DNA from: Methanosarcina sp. ERenArc_MAG2
GTDB lineage: Archaea > Halobacteriota > Methanosarcinia > Methanosarcinales > Methanosarcinaceae
Assembly: GCA_023955635.1 (NCBI GenBank)
Contig: JAMXHR010000014.1
Coordinates: 1-64,000 of the forward strand
Direction: 5' to 3'
Length of the DNA: 64,000 nucleotides
The position numbers and the translations under genes are program-made. This document shows positions 12,815 through 21,438 of the stretch, one piece after another. The notes below the pieces were generated by a model. That model worked only from the letters and a program-made list of their open reading frames with translations, ran no database searches and had not been told where the DNA came from. How positions within the stretch are numbered: position 1 is the stretch's first letter; each line of letters opens with the position of its first letter.

Positions 12815-14145
12815 ATGGCCAAAGCGGTAAAGAAAAAGGAACAAATTAATGCCACTGTATCTCCATGGATTAAAATACGGTGCCTGGAGTTAGTTGCAAC
12901 TCTCGAATTTTCAAGCGTTTCTGATGTGGTGTCTCTAGCACTATCTGAGTTTTTTGGGAAGTACGATCATATAAAAACCAAAGAATCAGAGGAACGTGAA
13001 ACTCGAATTCCTGATTTACTTGAAGTTCTTATGAAAACTAAAGAAGGCCAGGAGTGGCTTCAATCTGTTTATAAGACTGAAATGAAAAAAAACTACCATT
13101 TACTCAAGCAAAATATCGAGGGTTTTATAGGACTCAGGATAGATGAGAACTTCGCACCAATATCCATAAATGGAGATATCGAAAGTGTCACCGGATACAG
13201 TAAAGAAGAATTCTTTTCCGGTAAAGTTAAATGGGTAGAAATAATCATACCGGAAGATCGGCCTTTGGCCTGTGAAAATCTGAAAAAGGCGATATCTGAA
13301 CCGGATATATCTACCGAACTGGAGTACAGAATCTGGAGAAAAGATGGGGAAATAAGATGGGTTCAGGAAATTTTCCAAAAATTCCCTACAGGTTCCAGAA
13401 CATCAGGACAGGCACATGGATTAGTTCGTGACATTACGAATAGAAAAACGGCAGACATTAATCTTAAAAAGATACAGGAAGCCCGTATAAAAGAAATTCA
13501 CCACAGGATCAAAAACAATCTGCAGGTGATTTCATCTCTTTTAAGCCTGGAAGCTGAAAGGTCCACTGATGCAAAAATGCTTGAAGCTTTTCGAGAAAGC
13601 CAGAACCGTGTAGCTTCAATGGCTCTAATTCATCAAGAGCTATACAAAGGAGATGAACTGGATACCCTTGACTTTGCAGATTATCTCCGAAAACTCACTG
13701 CAGATCTTTTCCGTTCCTACAAGTTGGGGGGTGAGAGGATAAGCCTTAAGCTTGACCTTGAACAAATTTATCTGGGAATGAATACGGCAATTCCTCTCGG
13801 TATTATTGTTAACGAGCTAATTTCAAATGCTCTGAAGTACGCATTTCCTGCCGGAAAAGAAGGGAAATCCATATAAGCCTTTCCAGGATGAAAAATTACG
13901 AAAAAGAAAATAACAATCTCGAAAATTCAGGGACAAAATCGAACTTCAGGAATGAAAATGATTTGCTGTTTATACTGACAGTAGCAGATAATGGTCAGGG
14001 ATTTCCGGAGGAAGTAGATTTTCAGAATACGAAATCTCTAGGTCTCCAGATTGTAAACATCCTTGTTGAACAAATTGAAGGTTACATTGAACTTAAAAGG
14101 GACAATGGGACTGCGTTTTGCATTTGCTTTAGCAAATTGAATTAA
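12815..14145 (+). CDS. RHH-PAS sensor histidine kinase (frameshifted)
   Basis: After correction of one frameshift this is a 443-residue soluble kinase. Residues ~10-50 (INATVSPWIKIRCLELVATL, SSVSDVVSLALSEFF) resemble a ribbon-helix-helix DNA-binding segment. A PAS/PAC domain follows at ~100-215 (NFAPISINGDIESVTGYSKEEF; ending GLVRDITNRKTA). Then comes a HisKA_2-type phosphoacceptor (KEIHHRIKNNLQVISSLLSLE) and an HATPase_c domain with the N-box VNELISNALKYAFP. The frame breaks at AAA 13865-13867: adding one A gives GKIHISLSRMKNY and joins the G-box part (VADNGQGFPEE) to its stop at 14145. There are no membrane segments, so sensing is cytoplasmic. The partner response regulator is not adjacent. 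A one-protein link of DNA binding and kinase activity is inferred only. Confidence 0.8.
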
Positions 14146-14509
14146 ATCACTGTCATAAAGCGCGGCAACCTATCAAAAATAAATTTGAAGAATTGAAGTA
14201 CAAAAACGATTTTTAGAAGAAACCGAAAGTTACGTTGAGGGAGTTTTATAGCACAGGCCATGGAGCTTTATAAGGAGGTTACTTTGAAACATTGGAATGT
14301 TGAATTAGAGAACATCCGGTTTAAATTATTGAACTGGAGGTCCCTTTTGAAATCTTTTCGGCTTCTGTTGCTGATCTAAGAACTTTTAAAAATGAAATGT
14401 CTGGGGATAATACGCTACAAAAATAAAAATAGTTTACAGGCGCTGTATTATGGCTTTCTACGCTTTTATTGCACCTGTCTGAAATGTCATAGGGGTTAAG
14501 GGCCTTTTT
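14146..14509 (+). other. Intergenic spacer; one weak small ORF
   Basis: This 364-bp spacer lies between convergent genes. A 31-codon ORF (14284-14379, TTG start, LKHWNVELENIRFK) is preceded by a striking AAGGAGGT ribosome-binding site at 14272-14279. It matches nothing I recognise, and I do not call it as a gene. No terminator hairpin stands out. Confidence 0.3.
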
Positions 14510-14872
14510 TTACTTTAACAGTTTTAATGCATCCCTGCAAGCAGCTACAGCAGGTGCGCCTGAGGTTATGAATATGACATCCATAACTTCCATTATTTCT
14601 TCTTTGGTGGCACCATTCTTGAGTGCACTTTGCATCTGCACAACAGTACACCTTTCGCACTGTTTGGATGCAACGACTGCAAGAGCTATCAGGATCTTCA
14701 CCTTTGCAGGCAGGGCTCCGTCTGACAGTAATTTATTATTACACCGGTTGTATTTTTTAAGGGATTCACTGTCAAGCTCTCCGATAATTTCAAGAATATG
14801 CGGAGTAAAGCCCAGTTTCTCACTCATGCTTTCAAGCAATTCTTTAGGTTCCAGATGTTTATCTTCTTCCAT
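14510..14872 (-). CDS. Carboxymuconolactone decarboxylase/AhpD-like protein
   Basis: This 120-residue all-helical protein belongs to the CMD/AhpD family. The signature is [21 protein letters not shown]: the redox CxxC pair is present, but the histidine normally found four residues later in AhpD (CxxCxxxH) is replaced by glutamine. That suggests a thiol-disulfide role different from classical AhpD peroxidase recycling. The C-terminal [22 protein letters not shown] is typical. It lies downstream of the nickel/cobalt transporter genes on the same strand, 99 bp after the PDGLE gene; a functional link is possible but not shown. Confidence 0.8.
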   Translation of the reverse strand: MEEDKHLEPKELLESMSEKLGFTPHILEIIGELDSESLKKYNRCNNKLLSDGALPAKVKILIALAVVASKQCERCTVVQMQSALKNGATKEEIMEVMDVIFITSGAPAVAACRDALKLLK

Positions 14873-14971
14873 ATTTAATAATCCCCGATTGTATTTATAT
14901 TAATATTAGTATCATTATGCATAATATATATCTATTCCTGAGGCTCCGGAATGCAACAGGCGACAGTATTT

Positions 14972-15238
14972 CTATTTTTTAATGTAAATAATCAAGCATA
15001 ATATTATCAGAGAGGCAAGGATGACTGCATAGTATAATGGGTTCCCCTCAATATTAAATCCGAATATGCCTGAAGACCCTTCCTCTTCTGGACCCGCGTA
15101 AATCCCAACGGCACTATTAAATCTCTCTTCTATACCCATATGGCCTGAAACATGGTAGGCAACCAAGCTTAATCCCACAACAGCCAAAATCAAAACCCCA
15201 AACAGAATCATACTTTTCTTGCGGTTTATTTCATACAA
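14972..15238 (-). CDS. PDGLE/CbiN-like small membrane subunit of Ni/Co ECF transporter
   Basis: This 88-residue protein has two membrane segments (residues ~9-28, MILFGVLILAVVGLSLVAY; residues ~66-86, YAVILASLIILCLIIYI) bracketing an extracytoplasmic loop. That is the topology of CbiN/NikN-like accessory subunits that load metal onto CbiM/NikM. The start overlaps the 3' end of cbiM (15231-15238), so the two are translationally coupled. The loop has no cysteine or histidine cluster beyond HVSGHM near the first helix. Confidence 0.7.
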   Translation of the reverse strand: MYEINRKKSMILFGVLILAVVGLSLVAYHVSGHMGIEERFNSAVGIYAGPEEEGSSGIFGFNIEGNPLYYAVILASLIILCLIIYIKK

Positions 15239-15887
15239 GCGACTCAGCCTCCAGAAGCATGTCTGGTCTGACTTTTTGTATATACGATATTACATATCCC
15301 GTAAGTACAGCCTCTATTGCAGCAACCCCCATATTGACTCCTGCCAGCAGGGAAAGTCCATAGAGAATATCCATGCGACTCTGCGTTACTCCCTGGATGC
15401 CCGAGACCAATATTATGACTATCATAGTTATATTACCAAACATAAGTCCTGTCAGGGTAGCTATACCGGCTCTTGAGAATGAGCTCAATTTGGCTTTGGC
15501 AAGTCCACGGTATGTAAAGTAGGCAATGGAAACTTCAGTTATATTGACCAGCGTATTAGCTCCAATCAGTCCCCACCCACCATGCCCTATTGCAGCAGAT
15601 AATATGTTCACTATGAACACGATTATTCCCCCAACGACAGGGCCTCCCAGGATGCCTATAAGAGGCGTAAGATTCATGTGAACCCCTCCGAACAGCGGGA
15701 TATTCACCTGAAATATCGCAAATGAAGCAGCAGTACACATCCCTGCTATAGTTAACACTTTGTTGTTGTTATTCTTCATTTTTCTCATCCAGTATATACA
15801 AAGGCAGACCAAAATTAGAGCGAGAATCCACCATATAGAGACCCATTGCAGGGAAAAAGCACCATCTTCTAAATGTATGTGAGCCAT
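15231..15887 (-). CDS. cbiM: Cobalt/nickel ECF transporter substrate-binding membrane protein CbiM
   Basis: This 218-residue polytopic membrane protein is the metal-capturing S component of a CbiMNQO/NikMNQO importer. The N-terminus MAHIHLEDG carries the histidines that coordinate Ni2+ or Co2+ in this family. Conserved segments include FGGVHMNLTPLIGILGGPVV, AAIGHGGWGLIGANTLVN and AGVNMGVAAIEAVLTGYV. The sequence does not tell nickel from cobalt; a methanogen needs both, for F430, hydrogenases, CODH and corrinoids. Palindromic operator-like sites lie 64-120 bp upstream. Confidence 0.88.
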   Translation of the reverse strand: MAHIHLEDGAFSLQWVSIWWILALILVCLCIYWMRKMKNNNNKVLTIAGMCTAASFAIFQVNIPLFGGVHMNLTPLIGILGGPVVGGIIVFIVNILSAAIGHGGWGLIGANTLVNITEVSIAYFTYRGLAKAKLSSFSRAGIATLTGLMFGNITMIVIILVSGIQGVTQSRMDILYGLSLLAGVNMGVAAIEAVLTGYVISYIQKVRPDMLLEAESLV

Positions 15888-15950
15888 TCAAGAACTTCCT
15901 AACATATTTTGTTTTTTATTTATGCAGATTTTTAACTAGGTTTCAGTGGA

Positions 15951-16007
15951 ACCAAATTGTTTGATTTTTGGTGTATGACCAAATTGTTTGGTACCTTACC
16001 AAATTTC
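15951..16007. promoter_or_regulatory. Putative metal-regulator operator upstream of cbiM
   Basis: ACCAAATTGTTTGAT (15951-15965) and ACCAAATTGTTTGGT (15978-15992, dyad ACCAAA/TTTGGT) are followed by ACCAAATTTCAT (15998-16009). The last has its reverse complement, ATGAAATTTGGT, upstream of cbiQ at 18052-18063. Sharing between two promoters of one transport system supports a common nickel/cobalt-responsive repressor such as NikR; the regulator identity is inferred. Confidence 0.55.
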
Positions 16008-16109
16008 ATATTTGCAAGTTAGCCAGATAATAATGAGTTTTATCGGAAAAGATCAAATTCAAGCCAGGTCGCTACAGCTTTTTCGATATGGCTTATATAT
16101 ATTTGTGGG

Positions 16110-16973
16110 TTAAAGAGATTTTACCAGTTCCTCTATAGTCACAGGCCTTTTTTCCATCTTCACCCCTCTGAATTCGCAGAGGGCTTCGTATATCTGTACA
16201 ATCTTAGGTTCTTTCAGCCCGGCATCTTCAAGTAAACCAGTATTGTAAAAGATTTCTGAGGGACTGCCCTCTGCTATTACTGATCCTTTCTTTACAATGC
16301 ACACCCTATTCGCTATACGTGCAGCAAGGTCAAGGTCGTGTGTTGCCAGGACTATGCTGATACCATGTTCCTCTTTTAATCCACAGATTACGTTTTCAAC
16401 AATTTCAGCATGCTGGGGATCCAGGTCAGAAGTTGGTTCATCAAGAGCAATTATTTTTGGTTTCATGGCAAGGATTCCAGCTATCGAGACTAACCTTTTC
16501 TGGCCACCGCTAAGGTAATTAGGAATCTTATTTATAAACTCCTCAGCCCCTACAGCTCTTAAAGCTTTCATTGCTGCATCCCAGGCTTCACCTTTGTTCA
16601 TGCCTAAATTGAGTGGGCCGAACATCACATCATCCAGGACAGTAGGCGCAAAAAGCTGATCATCCGACTTCTGGAACACTATTCCTACATTCTTCCACAG
16701 ATCTTTTTTCGTTCTGGGGTCTATCAGTTTGCCCATGACATAGACGTTACCTTCTGATGGCAAAAGTAAGCCATTCAAGTGCTCCAGGAGGGTTGATTTG
16801 CCTGAACCGTTTGCCCCACACACAGCAACTATCTCATTTTCTTTAACCCTAAAGCACAACTCATGAATTCCAATACTGCCATCGGGATAAATGTGACTTG
16901 CACAATCTACATGTATCAGCTCATGAGGGTCGGGAAAACCATGGTCCTGTAATACATCAATATATTTTTTCAT
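16110..16973 (-). CDS. cbiO: Cobalt/nickel ECF transporter ATPase CbiO
   Basis: This is a 287-residue ABC ATPase. Walker A is CGANGSGKSTLLEHL, the Q-loop is GIVFQKSDDQLFAPTV, the signature is NYLSGGQKRLVSIAG, Walker B is IIALDEPTSDLD, and the switch histidine is in LATHDLDLA. The Q-loop 'QLF' and the C-terminal extension are typical of ECF/CbiO ATPases. It energises CbiQ and CbiM. The start MKKYIDVLQDHGF adds a ~20-residue lead before the ABC core; no better start is visible. It follows cbiQ by 32 bp. Confidence 0.92.
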   Translation of the reverse strand: MKKYIDVLQDHGFPDPHELIHVDCASHIYPDGSIGIHELCFRVKENEIVAVCGANGSGKSTLLEHLNGLLLPSEGNVYVMGKLIDPRTKKDLWKNVGIVFQKSDDQLFAPTVLDDVMFGPLNLGMNKGEAWDAAMKALRAVGAEEFINKIPNYLSGGQKRLVSIAGILAMKPKIIALDEPTSDLDPQHAEIVENVICGLKEEHGISIVLATHDLDLAARIANRVCIVKKGSVIAEGSPSEIFYNTGLLEDAGLKEPKIVQIYEALCEFRGVKMEKRPVTIEELVKSL

Positions 16974-17005
16974 AAATTACAAATTCACCTCTAAACTGAT
17001 GAACC

Positions 17006-17803
17006 CTAAAATAGTAGCAAATAAGCTACTACAACTAAAAACGCCGACAAAATAAGGTATTCTATAGGCGTAATTTGTTGAACTTCTGTAGTTGTAGTAT
17101 ACGTCCCATCATATCCCCTCGACTCCATAGCTTTATTCACCCTCTCCGCCTGATCATAAGCCCTGATAAAAACAAGTGCAAAGATCTCCGCAAAGGTTTG
17201 GCTTTGCCTGCTCATGCTTTTAATAAAGCCCCCACCTCTCGATTTAAAAGCCCTTATCATAGAATCGACCATATCCAGAGTTATAAAGAGAAACCTGTAA
17301 GACATCAGAAATATCTGATCCAGAGGGGATGGGAAGATCCTGTAAATTATGGCTGAAAGGTGAGCATATTTAGTTGTCATGAGTAATAGAAGGGAAGATG
17401 TCATTGATATAAGGGCTTTTAGCAAAAGCCGGATCAATAGCAGTAATCCGTTATCTGTCAAAGTCAAGGAAACCCAAGCGAATCTTATAGAAAATAATGG
17501 CACACCGGGTTCATTCCACATCAACAGAACAACTAAAGATAAAACAAACAAAATAGGCAAAAGGCACCAGTCAAATAGCTTCCTTAACGGTAGACTGGAC
17601 TGCCAGTATAAGATAAGTATAAGCGCATATAATGCCACCAGTAACTTAACACTATTAGCAATAGTTAGGATTATGATTATGGCAATAAGAGCGACTAGTT
17701 TTGTCCAGGGGCTGGCCCTAGAAAGGGCAGAGCGACAGTTCTCACTATAATGAGTGATAAGATCAAGATCGGGAATATGGCCAGAAGCCTGTGAATTATT
17801 CAT
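17006..17803 (-). CDS. cbiQ: Cobalt/nickel ECF transporter transmembrane protein CbiQ
   Basis: This ~265-residue membrane scaffold (T component) has five or six hydrophobic helices. It carries the coupling-helix motifs that contact CbiO: IRAFKSRGGGF and NKAMESRGYDGTYT (the conserved 'A-x-ESRG' type). An upstream in-frame ATG at 17845 would add 14 residues (MWLCVILSKYS); I prefer ATG 17803 (MNNSQASGHIPD), which starts the family-like region. It is first in the cbiQ-cbiO unit. An operator-like palindrome and TATA box lie about 215-275 bp upstream. Confidence 0.88.
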   Translation of the reverse strand: MNNSQASGHIPDLDLITHYSENCRSALSRASPWTKLVALIAIIIILTIANSVKLLVALYALILILYWQSSLPLRKLFDWCLLPILFVLSLVVLLMWNEPGVPLFSIRFAWVSLTLTDNGLLLLIRLLLKALISMTSSLLLLMTTKYAHLSAIIYRIFPSPLDQIFLMSYRFLFITLDMVDSMIRAFKSRGGGFIKSMSRQSQTFAEIFALVFIRAYDQAERVNKAMESRGYDGTYTTTTEVQQITPIEYLILSAFLVVVAYLLLF

Positions 17804-17845
17804 GTATACTCGAGAATATTTACTCAAAATTACGCATAACCACAA

Positions 17846-17972
17846 TCAAAGCAACAAGTAAGAATACATATCTTTCACGTCTGCCTGGAACATGAAACTC
17901 AGAGATGCAATATCTGATTCCTCACCTTCCAAGAAACAAATACGTCTGAACTTGAAACTATTTTTTTCGCAT
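17846..17972 (-). CDS. Possible small ORF ahead of cbiQ (frameshifted)
   Basis: A GGAG precedes ATG 17972. The direct reading stops after four codons (MRKK), but removing one A from the A7 run gives 41 codons (MRKNSFKFRRICFLEG, then DIASLSFMFQADVKDMYSYLLL) ending at 17846. This may be a small gene of the metal-transport unit hit by a homopolymer indel, or chance. I do not recognise the product. Confidence 0.25.
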
Positions 17973-18016
17973 GTTTTTTCTCCTGATTTCCAGGATTAAT
18001 TAATCCCCTGAGATAG

Positions 18017-18078
18017 ATATATAACTTTTGGGTTGAATACAAAGACATATGATGAAATTTGGTATATGCCCAAATTTT
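18017..18078. promoter_or_regulatory. Promoter and operator upstream of cbiQ
   Basis: The inverted repeat AAATTTGG-TATATG-CCCAAATTT (18056-18078), preceded by GATG, matches the motif at cbiM. On the minus strand a TATA-like box (TTATATAT, 18017-18024) lies about 30 bp nearer the gene. This arrangement suits repression or activation just upstream of the TATA box. Confidence 0.5.
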
Positions 18079-18560
18079 ACATTAGTTTAATTTTTCAAAA
18101 TTTATGTATGTGCAAACTGCACCTGAATAAGATCATTCACCAGGATTCTAAGTTGAGGATTCGTTAGCAATATTTCCTAAAACAAGGATTGGAGCCTTGG
18201 AGCAGCAACTGGTTTGGTAGCTACGGCAGCTATTCAAAAGCAATTTTGCCTTGCCCTATTTTACTGCCAAAAACCAGGTCCAAAAATAGATTTAAAATAT
18301 CCAATTGTCTGCAATTTTTTTGCAGGTAGTTGCCTTGGGATATACTTCTAACAATGTCTCCAATATCCTGTACTTCAATGGAGATACAAAATCCCTTCGA
18401 TATTCAGAAATAAATATGTAAGAATTTTGTAAATATGCCTTAAATGATTGCAAAAATACTTTATATGTGAGGTTTCAAATGTAAAGACGTAGCAACCAGA
18501 AATCAAATGTATATATACAAGTAAATATGTATATATACAACTTGCGCATATTATAGTATA
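18079..18560. other. Non-coding spacer with twin TGTATATATACA palindromes
   Basis: No gene is seen in this stretch. Two perfect 12-bp palindromes TGTATATATACA sit at 18508-18519 and 18528-18539, 20 bp apart centre to centre, on the same DNA face. They lie about 170-200 bp before the zinc-ribbon gene at 18712. Confidence 0.4.
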
Positions 18561-18674
18561 TAGGACTTACGCACTGGAGGAGCAAAATCAATTACATTAG
18601 CGCTGTGTTTAATTCATGTTTCAGACTGTTAAGGGTTAAAGTTATTGATTTTTCAGTTCAACCGCATACGTCCT
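18561..18674. mobile_element. Miniature element, family 1, degenerate copy A
   Basis: It starts TAGGACTTACGCACTGGAGG and ends with TTCAACCGCATACGTCCT, a decayed version of the right end seen in four other copies (23644, 38453, 40022, 41678). The right end has two mismatches, and no target duplication remains. It sits directly upstream of the zinc-ribbon gene and may supply part of its leader. Confidence 0.65.
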
Positions 18675-18711
18675 CACTATCAACTAACAACTAAAACAAA
18701 GGTAAAAGAAA

Positions 18712-18918
18712 ATGGCTTTTAACGACAGAGGAACCCTTTCCAGGGGAAGAGATAGCAATCGCGGAGGTTTCGGAGCTCCCAGAGAAATGTACAAGGCAAT
18801 CTGTTCTGATTGCGGTGTTGAGACCGAAGTTCCGTTCAAGCCAACAGAAGGACGACCAGTTTACTGCAGGGAATGTCTTCCCAATCACAGGCCACCCAGA
18901 GAAAACCGCAGATACTAA
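18712..18918 (+). CDS. CxxC-x17-CxxC zinc-ribbon small protein
   Basis: This is a 68-residue protein with an arginine/glycine-rich, probably disordered N-terminus (RGTLSRGRDSNRGGFG) and one zinc ribbon: CSDC, 17 residues, CREC. This is the 'CxxC-x17-CxxC' family of small zinc-binding proteins. Similar proteins in methanogens are thought to bind nucleic acid, consistent with the RG-rich tail, but the function is unknown. The start ATG 18712 follows AAAGGTAAAAGAAA. It is monocistronic. Confidence 0.8.
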   Translation: MAFNDRGTLSRGRDSNRGGFGAPREMYKAICSDCGVETEVPFKPTEGRPVYCRECLPNHRPPRENRRY

Positions 18919-19381
18919 ATTCTATTTATGTAACTGAGTTTACATCAACACTTATTTATCTTTCACTTTTTGGGCAGGGTTAAGGCTCTGCCACATGAAT
19001 TTTGCTTAGAGGACACGGTGTTTTTTGGAAGTGTCACGAATTATAGCAAATTCAATGTCATATTCTTCACGGTATGAAAATTGGTTCTTATGAAGCGGTA
19101 TTTTCTACCCAATAACTTATTGGGATTTGTGATTTTACAGAAAATAGGCACACTGTCTGTCTTTTTCACTTCGCTCAAATGGATTTCTGGATCTGAATTC
19201 AAACATTTAGTTTTTGATACAATTCGGAGTCGATGCACTGGTATCGAGTCAACAACAAAATGTCGAATAAAATCGATTGCAATTATTCAGAAGCGGTAAA
19301 TCGTTGAGAATTGATGCGACACTAATATGATCGATGTTATTATAGATACTAATTAATATGTATAGATACATGGAGTTGAAA
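18919..19381. other. Intergenic, no clear gene
   Basis: I see only AT-rich sequence and a TATA-like run near 19340-19355 that may serve the next small gene. The open frame 19081-19299 has no family resemblance and no ribosome-binding site. Confidence 0.4.
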
Positions 19382-19543
19382 ATGAAAATCGGTAAATCAA
19401 AAATCAAGAAGGTGAGGAATTATGCCCCATGTGAAATCTGCGGAGAATATTATAAGCAAGCTGTTTATATGTATATTAGTAGAAAATGGACTAAAATAGG
19501 AAAGGGATGTCCTGAATGTCTTAAAAAGGAACTACAAAAGTAA
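19382..19543 (+). CDS. Small zinc-finger-like protein
   Basis: This 53-residue basic protein has two CxxC knuckles (CEIC ... CPEC) spaced by about 28 residues; the first is preceded by the lysine-rich MKIGKSKIKKVRNYAP. GGAG at 19372-19375 supports ATG 19382 over the upstream ATGs at 19358 and 19370. It probably folds around one zinc ion. I do not recognise a named family. Confidence 0.6.
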   Translation: MKIGKSKIKKVRNYAPCEICGEYYKQAVYMYISRKWTKIGKGCPECLKKELQK

Positions 19544-19841
19544 TTCATTTGTATTCCGTTAAGATACAATTAATCTAAAAATGTTATTTTTATGCTAAAT
19601 ATAAAGTTCTCAGAATAACAGGCACAAATAAAAGTATCCGTGGGTTAACAGGAATTACTCATTGGAAGTATAAAATCACGTACAATAGCTCATGCTGTTA
19701 ATTATTATTATGTGCTGTCCGTTTCACCCGTTTTGTTCGCTCAAGCAGACTGACTAAATAGGAGAAAAGGTTGAGAGAGTCACCCATGAATCAGCTTGGG
19801 AAGGCACCGAGTACAGACCCAGAGGCTTTGCATTTTGTGCC
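19544..19841. other. Intergenic, no clear gene
   Basis: No promoter, RNA or gene stands out. The part next to the ferredoxin (19754-19841) may be the decayed or frameshifted 3' end of that gene (see that entry). Confidence 0.35.
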
Positions 19842-20147
19842 TCAGGGGAGAAGATAGTGGGTATTTTCGCCTGCCCCGCAGCTAAAGCAGTGAATGGAGA
19901 TATCTCCCTTCTTGGGCTGGGCTTCTGCTTTTTCTCGATTAAATTCGATGGTGTGTCTTTCCTCAATTGAAATTGCACCTGCGGGACAGATGCCGAGGCA
20001 AAAGCCCATGCCATCACAGAGTTCTTCGGATACGACCTTCGCTTTTCCGTTAATGATTTGAATAGCACCTTCGGCGCACGGTGCAACGCATTTTCCGCAG
20101 CCTGTACATTTTTCTTCGTCAATTTTCACTATCATTCGTTTTACCAT
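19842..20147 (-). CDS. 4Fe-4S ferredoxin (possibly 3'-truncated or frameshifted)
   Basis: This is a 101-residue iron-sulfur protein from ATG 20147, which follows a GGGGG-rich ribosome-binding site. Cluster-binding motifs are CTGCGKCVAPC and, second, CDGMGFCLGIC, followed by P. The second lacks the canonical CxxCxxC spacing, as in related methanogen ferredoxins. The protein ends abruptly after HCFSCGAGENTHYLLP. Longer relatives continue past a C-terminal cysteine motif. In the alternative frame the sequence continues as AKIPTIFSPEAQNAKPLG, then SVPSQADSW to a stop at 19754, so an extra base in the C-run 19878-19881 may have caused the early stop. Confidence 0.75.
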   Translation of the reverse strand: MVKRMIVKIDEEKCTGCGKCVAPCAEGAIQIINGKAKVVSEELCDGMGFCLGICPAGAISIEERHTIEFNREKAEAQPKKGDISIHCFSCGAGENTHYLLP

Positions 20148-20297
20148 GAAAGCAACCCCCTTCAAGATCATGCCGTTAAAAATTATTTTATTTATGTTGT
20201 GCAGCGAGCTGCCAGAAATTATATAGTCACGCCTGTAATTATTGCAACAAAAACAATTTAGCAGCTCATTGAGTTGTTGCATTATTTAGCCTCGTGA

Positions 20298-20753
20298 CTA
20301 TATGTCACCCAGCAATAGCTTCATTTTAAGGTCCGGCAAATATCCCTCTCTATGCAGCATTGCTTTGTAATCATTGATTACTTTGCACATTTTGCAAGTA
20401 TAATTTATAAAGTCAGTACTTGCTTCTCCTTTGAATAATAATTTTTCAGCTTTTTCCAGAAGATCCGGATAAGTAAGTACCAGTTCTTCTTTAGTGTGCA
20501 GGAACAGGGCTGAAAAATCCCTGTGAATGCTCATGCTTCTCTGTAGCAGTTCAAGAGCTAAGGTATTTTCAGAGATATAGTCCTTGAACTTCGTATAAGC
20601 ATAAAAGTTTGCAATATTATAATTTAAAGAATTTAAAATTGAATAGAGTATGTTGCCTGTGTTCGGAAGGAGAATATCCCGAAGTTCAAGGTCTACACCT
20701 TCGTAATTTGTATCTTCTTTGAGATTCCGGTCCCTGGTTATATCATGGTTCAT
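20298..20753 (-). CDS. Hypothetical helical protein
   Basis: This ~151-residue soluble, predominantly helical protein is not recognised. Visible features are LELRDILLPNTGNILYSILN, a tyrosine/phenylalanine-rich middle, and a single CKMC motif near the C-terminus (NYTCKMCKVINDYKAML). Start ATG 20753 (MNHDITRD) is preferred over TTG 20777. It is read in the same direction as the ferredoxin, 150 bp upstream of it. Confidence 0.55.
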   Translation of the reverse strand: MNHDITRDRNLKEDTNYEGVDLELRDILLPNTGNILYSILNSLNYNIANFYAYTKFKDYISENTLALELLQRSMSIHRDFSALFLHTKEELVLTYPDLLEKAEKLLFKGEASTDFINYTCKMCKVINDYKAMLHREGYLPDLKMKLLLGDI

Positions 20754-20967
20754 TTTATCGACCTGGCATATTCTCAAGTTATATCTGCAAGTTGTATTTC
20801 ACTGAGAAATAAAATTTTTACCGTGTCTCATTAGCTGGTTCGATACTTACCTATGAATATTCCTTTTCATTTACATATGCTTTCTAAACTTATCTGCATA
20901 CCTGAAACGTGCAAAGCTCCAAATGAGAAGCACGATGCAATTATGAATGACTTGGCAAAATTTCAAC

Positions 20968-21384
20968 TTATGGTGCAGCAAAAATCCTTAGCTGCTGCAT
21001 CAAACCAAGAAGGTTAGCCTCACCCCACAGCTCAATAATCTTACCTTCTTTAATGCGGAAAGTCTCTATTCCAGTCATGGTTATTGGCTTTCCTGTAGCC
21101 GGCAGGCCCATAAAACTGCCTTTATGTATACCATGAGCTGTGAAACGAGCAGCCACGTTATTACCCTCGGCAATCAGATCTTCAATTGTAACATTAAGGT
21201 GCTCGAAAGCTCCCCTGCATGTGGTAATTATTTCATGTATCCCTTCGATTCCCGGAGACACAGGAAGAGGAACATGAAGGGTGAAGTCAGGTGACAGCAG
21301 CTCATCAGCAACAATCATATTTCCTTTAGAGGGTCCTTCCTCAAAAAATCGTCGAACTATTGCTTTGTTCTCTTCTATAGACAT
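20968..21384 (-). CDS. SnoaL-like/ester cyclase family protein
   Basis: This 138-residue NTF2-fold protein has the SnoaL-like pattern: ENKAIVRRFFEEG, LLSPDFTLH, RFTAHGIHKGSFMGLPATGK, GIETFRIKEGKIIELWGE. Such proteins are ligand-binding or cyclase-like enzymes of mostly unknown substrate in prokaryotes. GGAGG sits 6 bp before ATG 21384, so I use that start rather than 21396. The cupin gene upstream on the same strand (54 bp away) may be co-transcribed. Confidence 0.82.
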   Translation of the reverse strand: MSIEENKAIVRRFFEEGPSKGNMIVADELLSPDFTLHVPLPVSPGIEGIHEIITTCRGAFEHLNVTIEDLIAEGNNVAARFTAHGIHKGSFMGLPATGKPITMTGIETFRIKEGKIIELWGEANLLGLMQQLRIFAAP

Positions 21385-21438
21385 GTTTTCCTCCATTTGT
21401 TTTATCTATCCTGTTAATTCAGTTTATCTGATCCGGTT

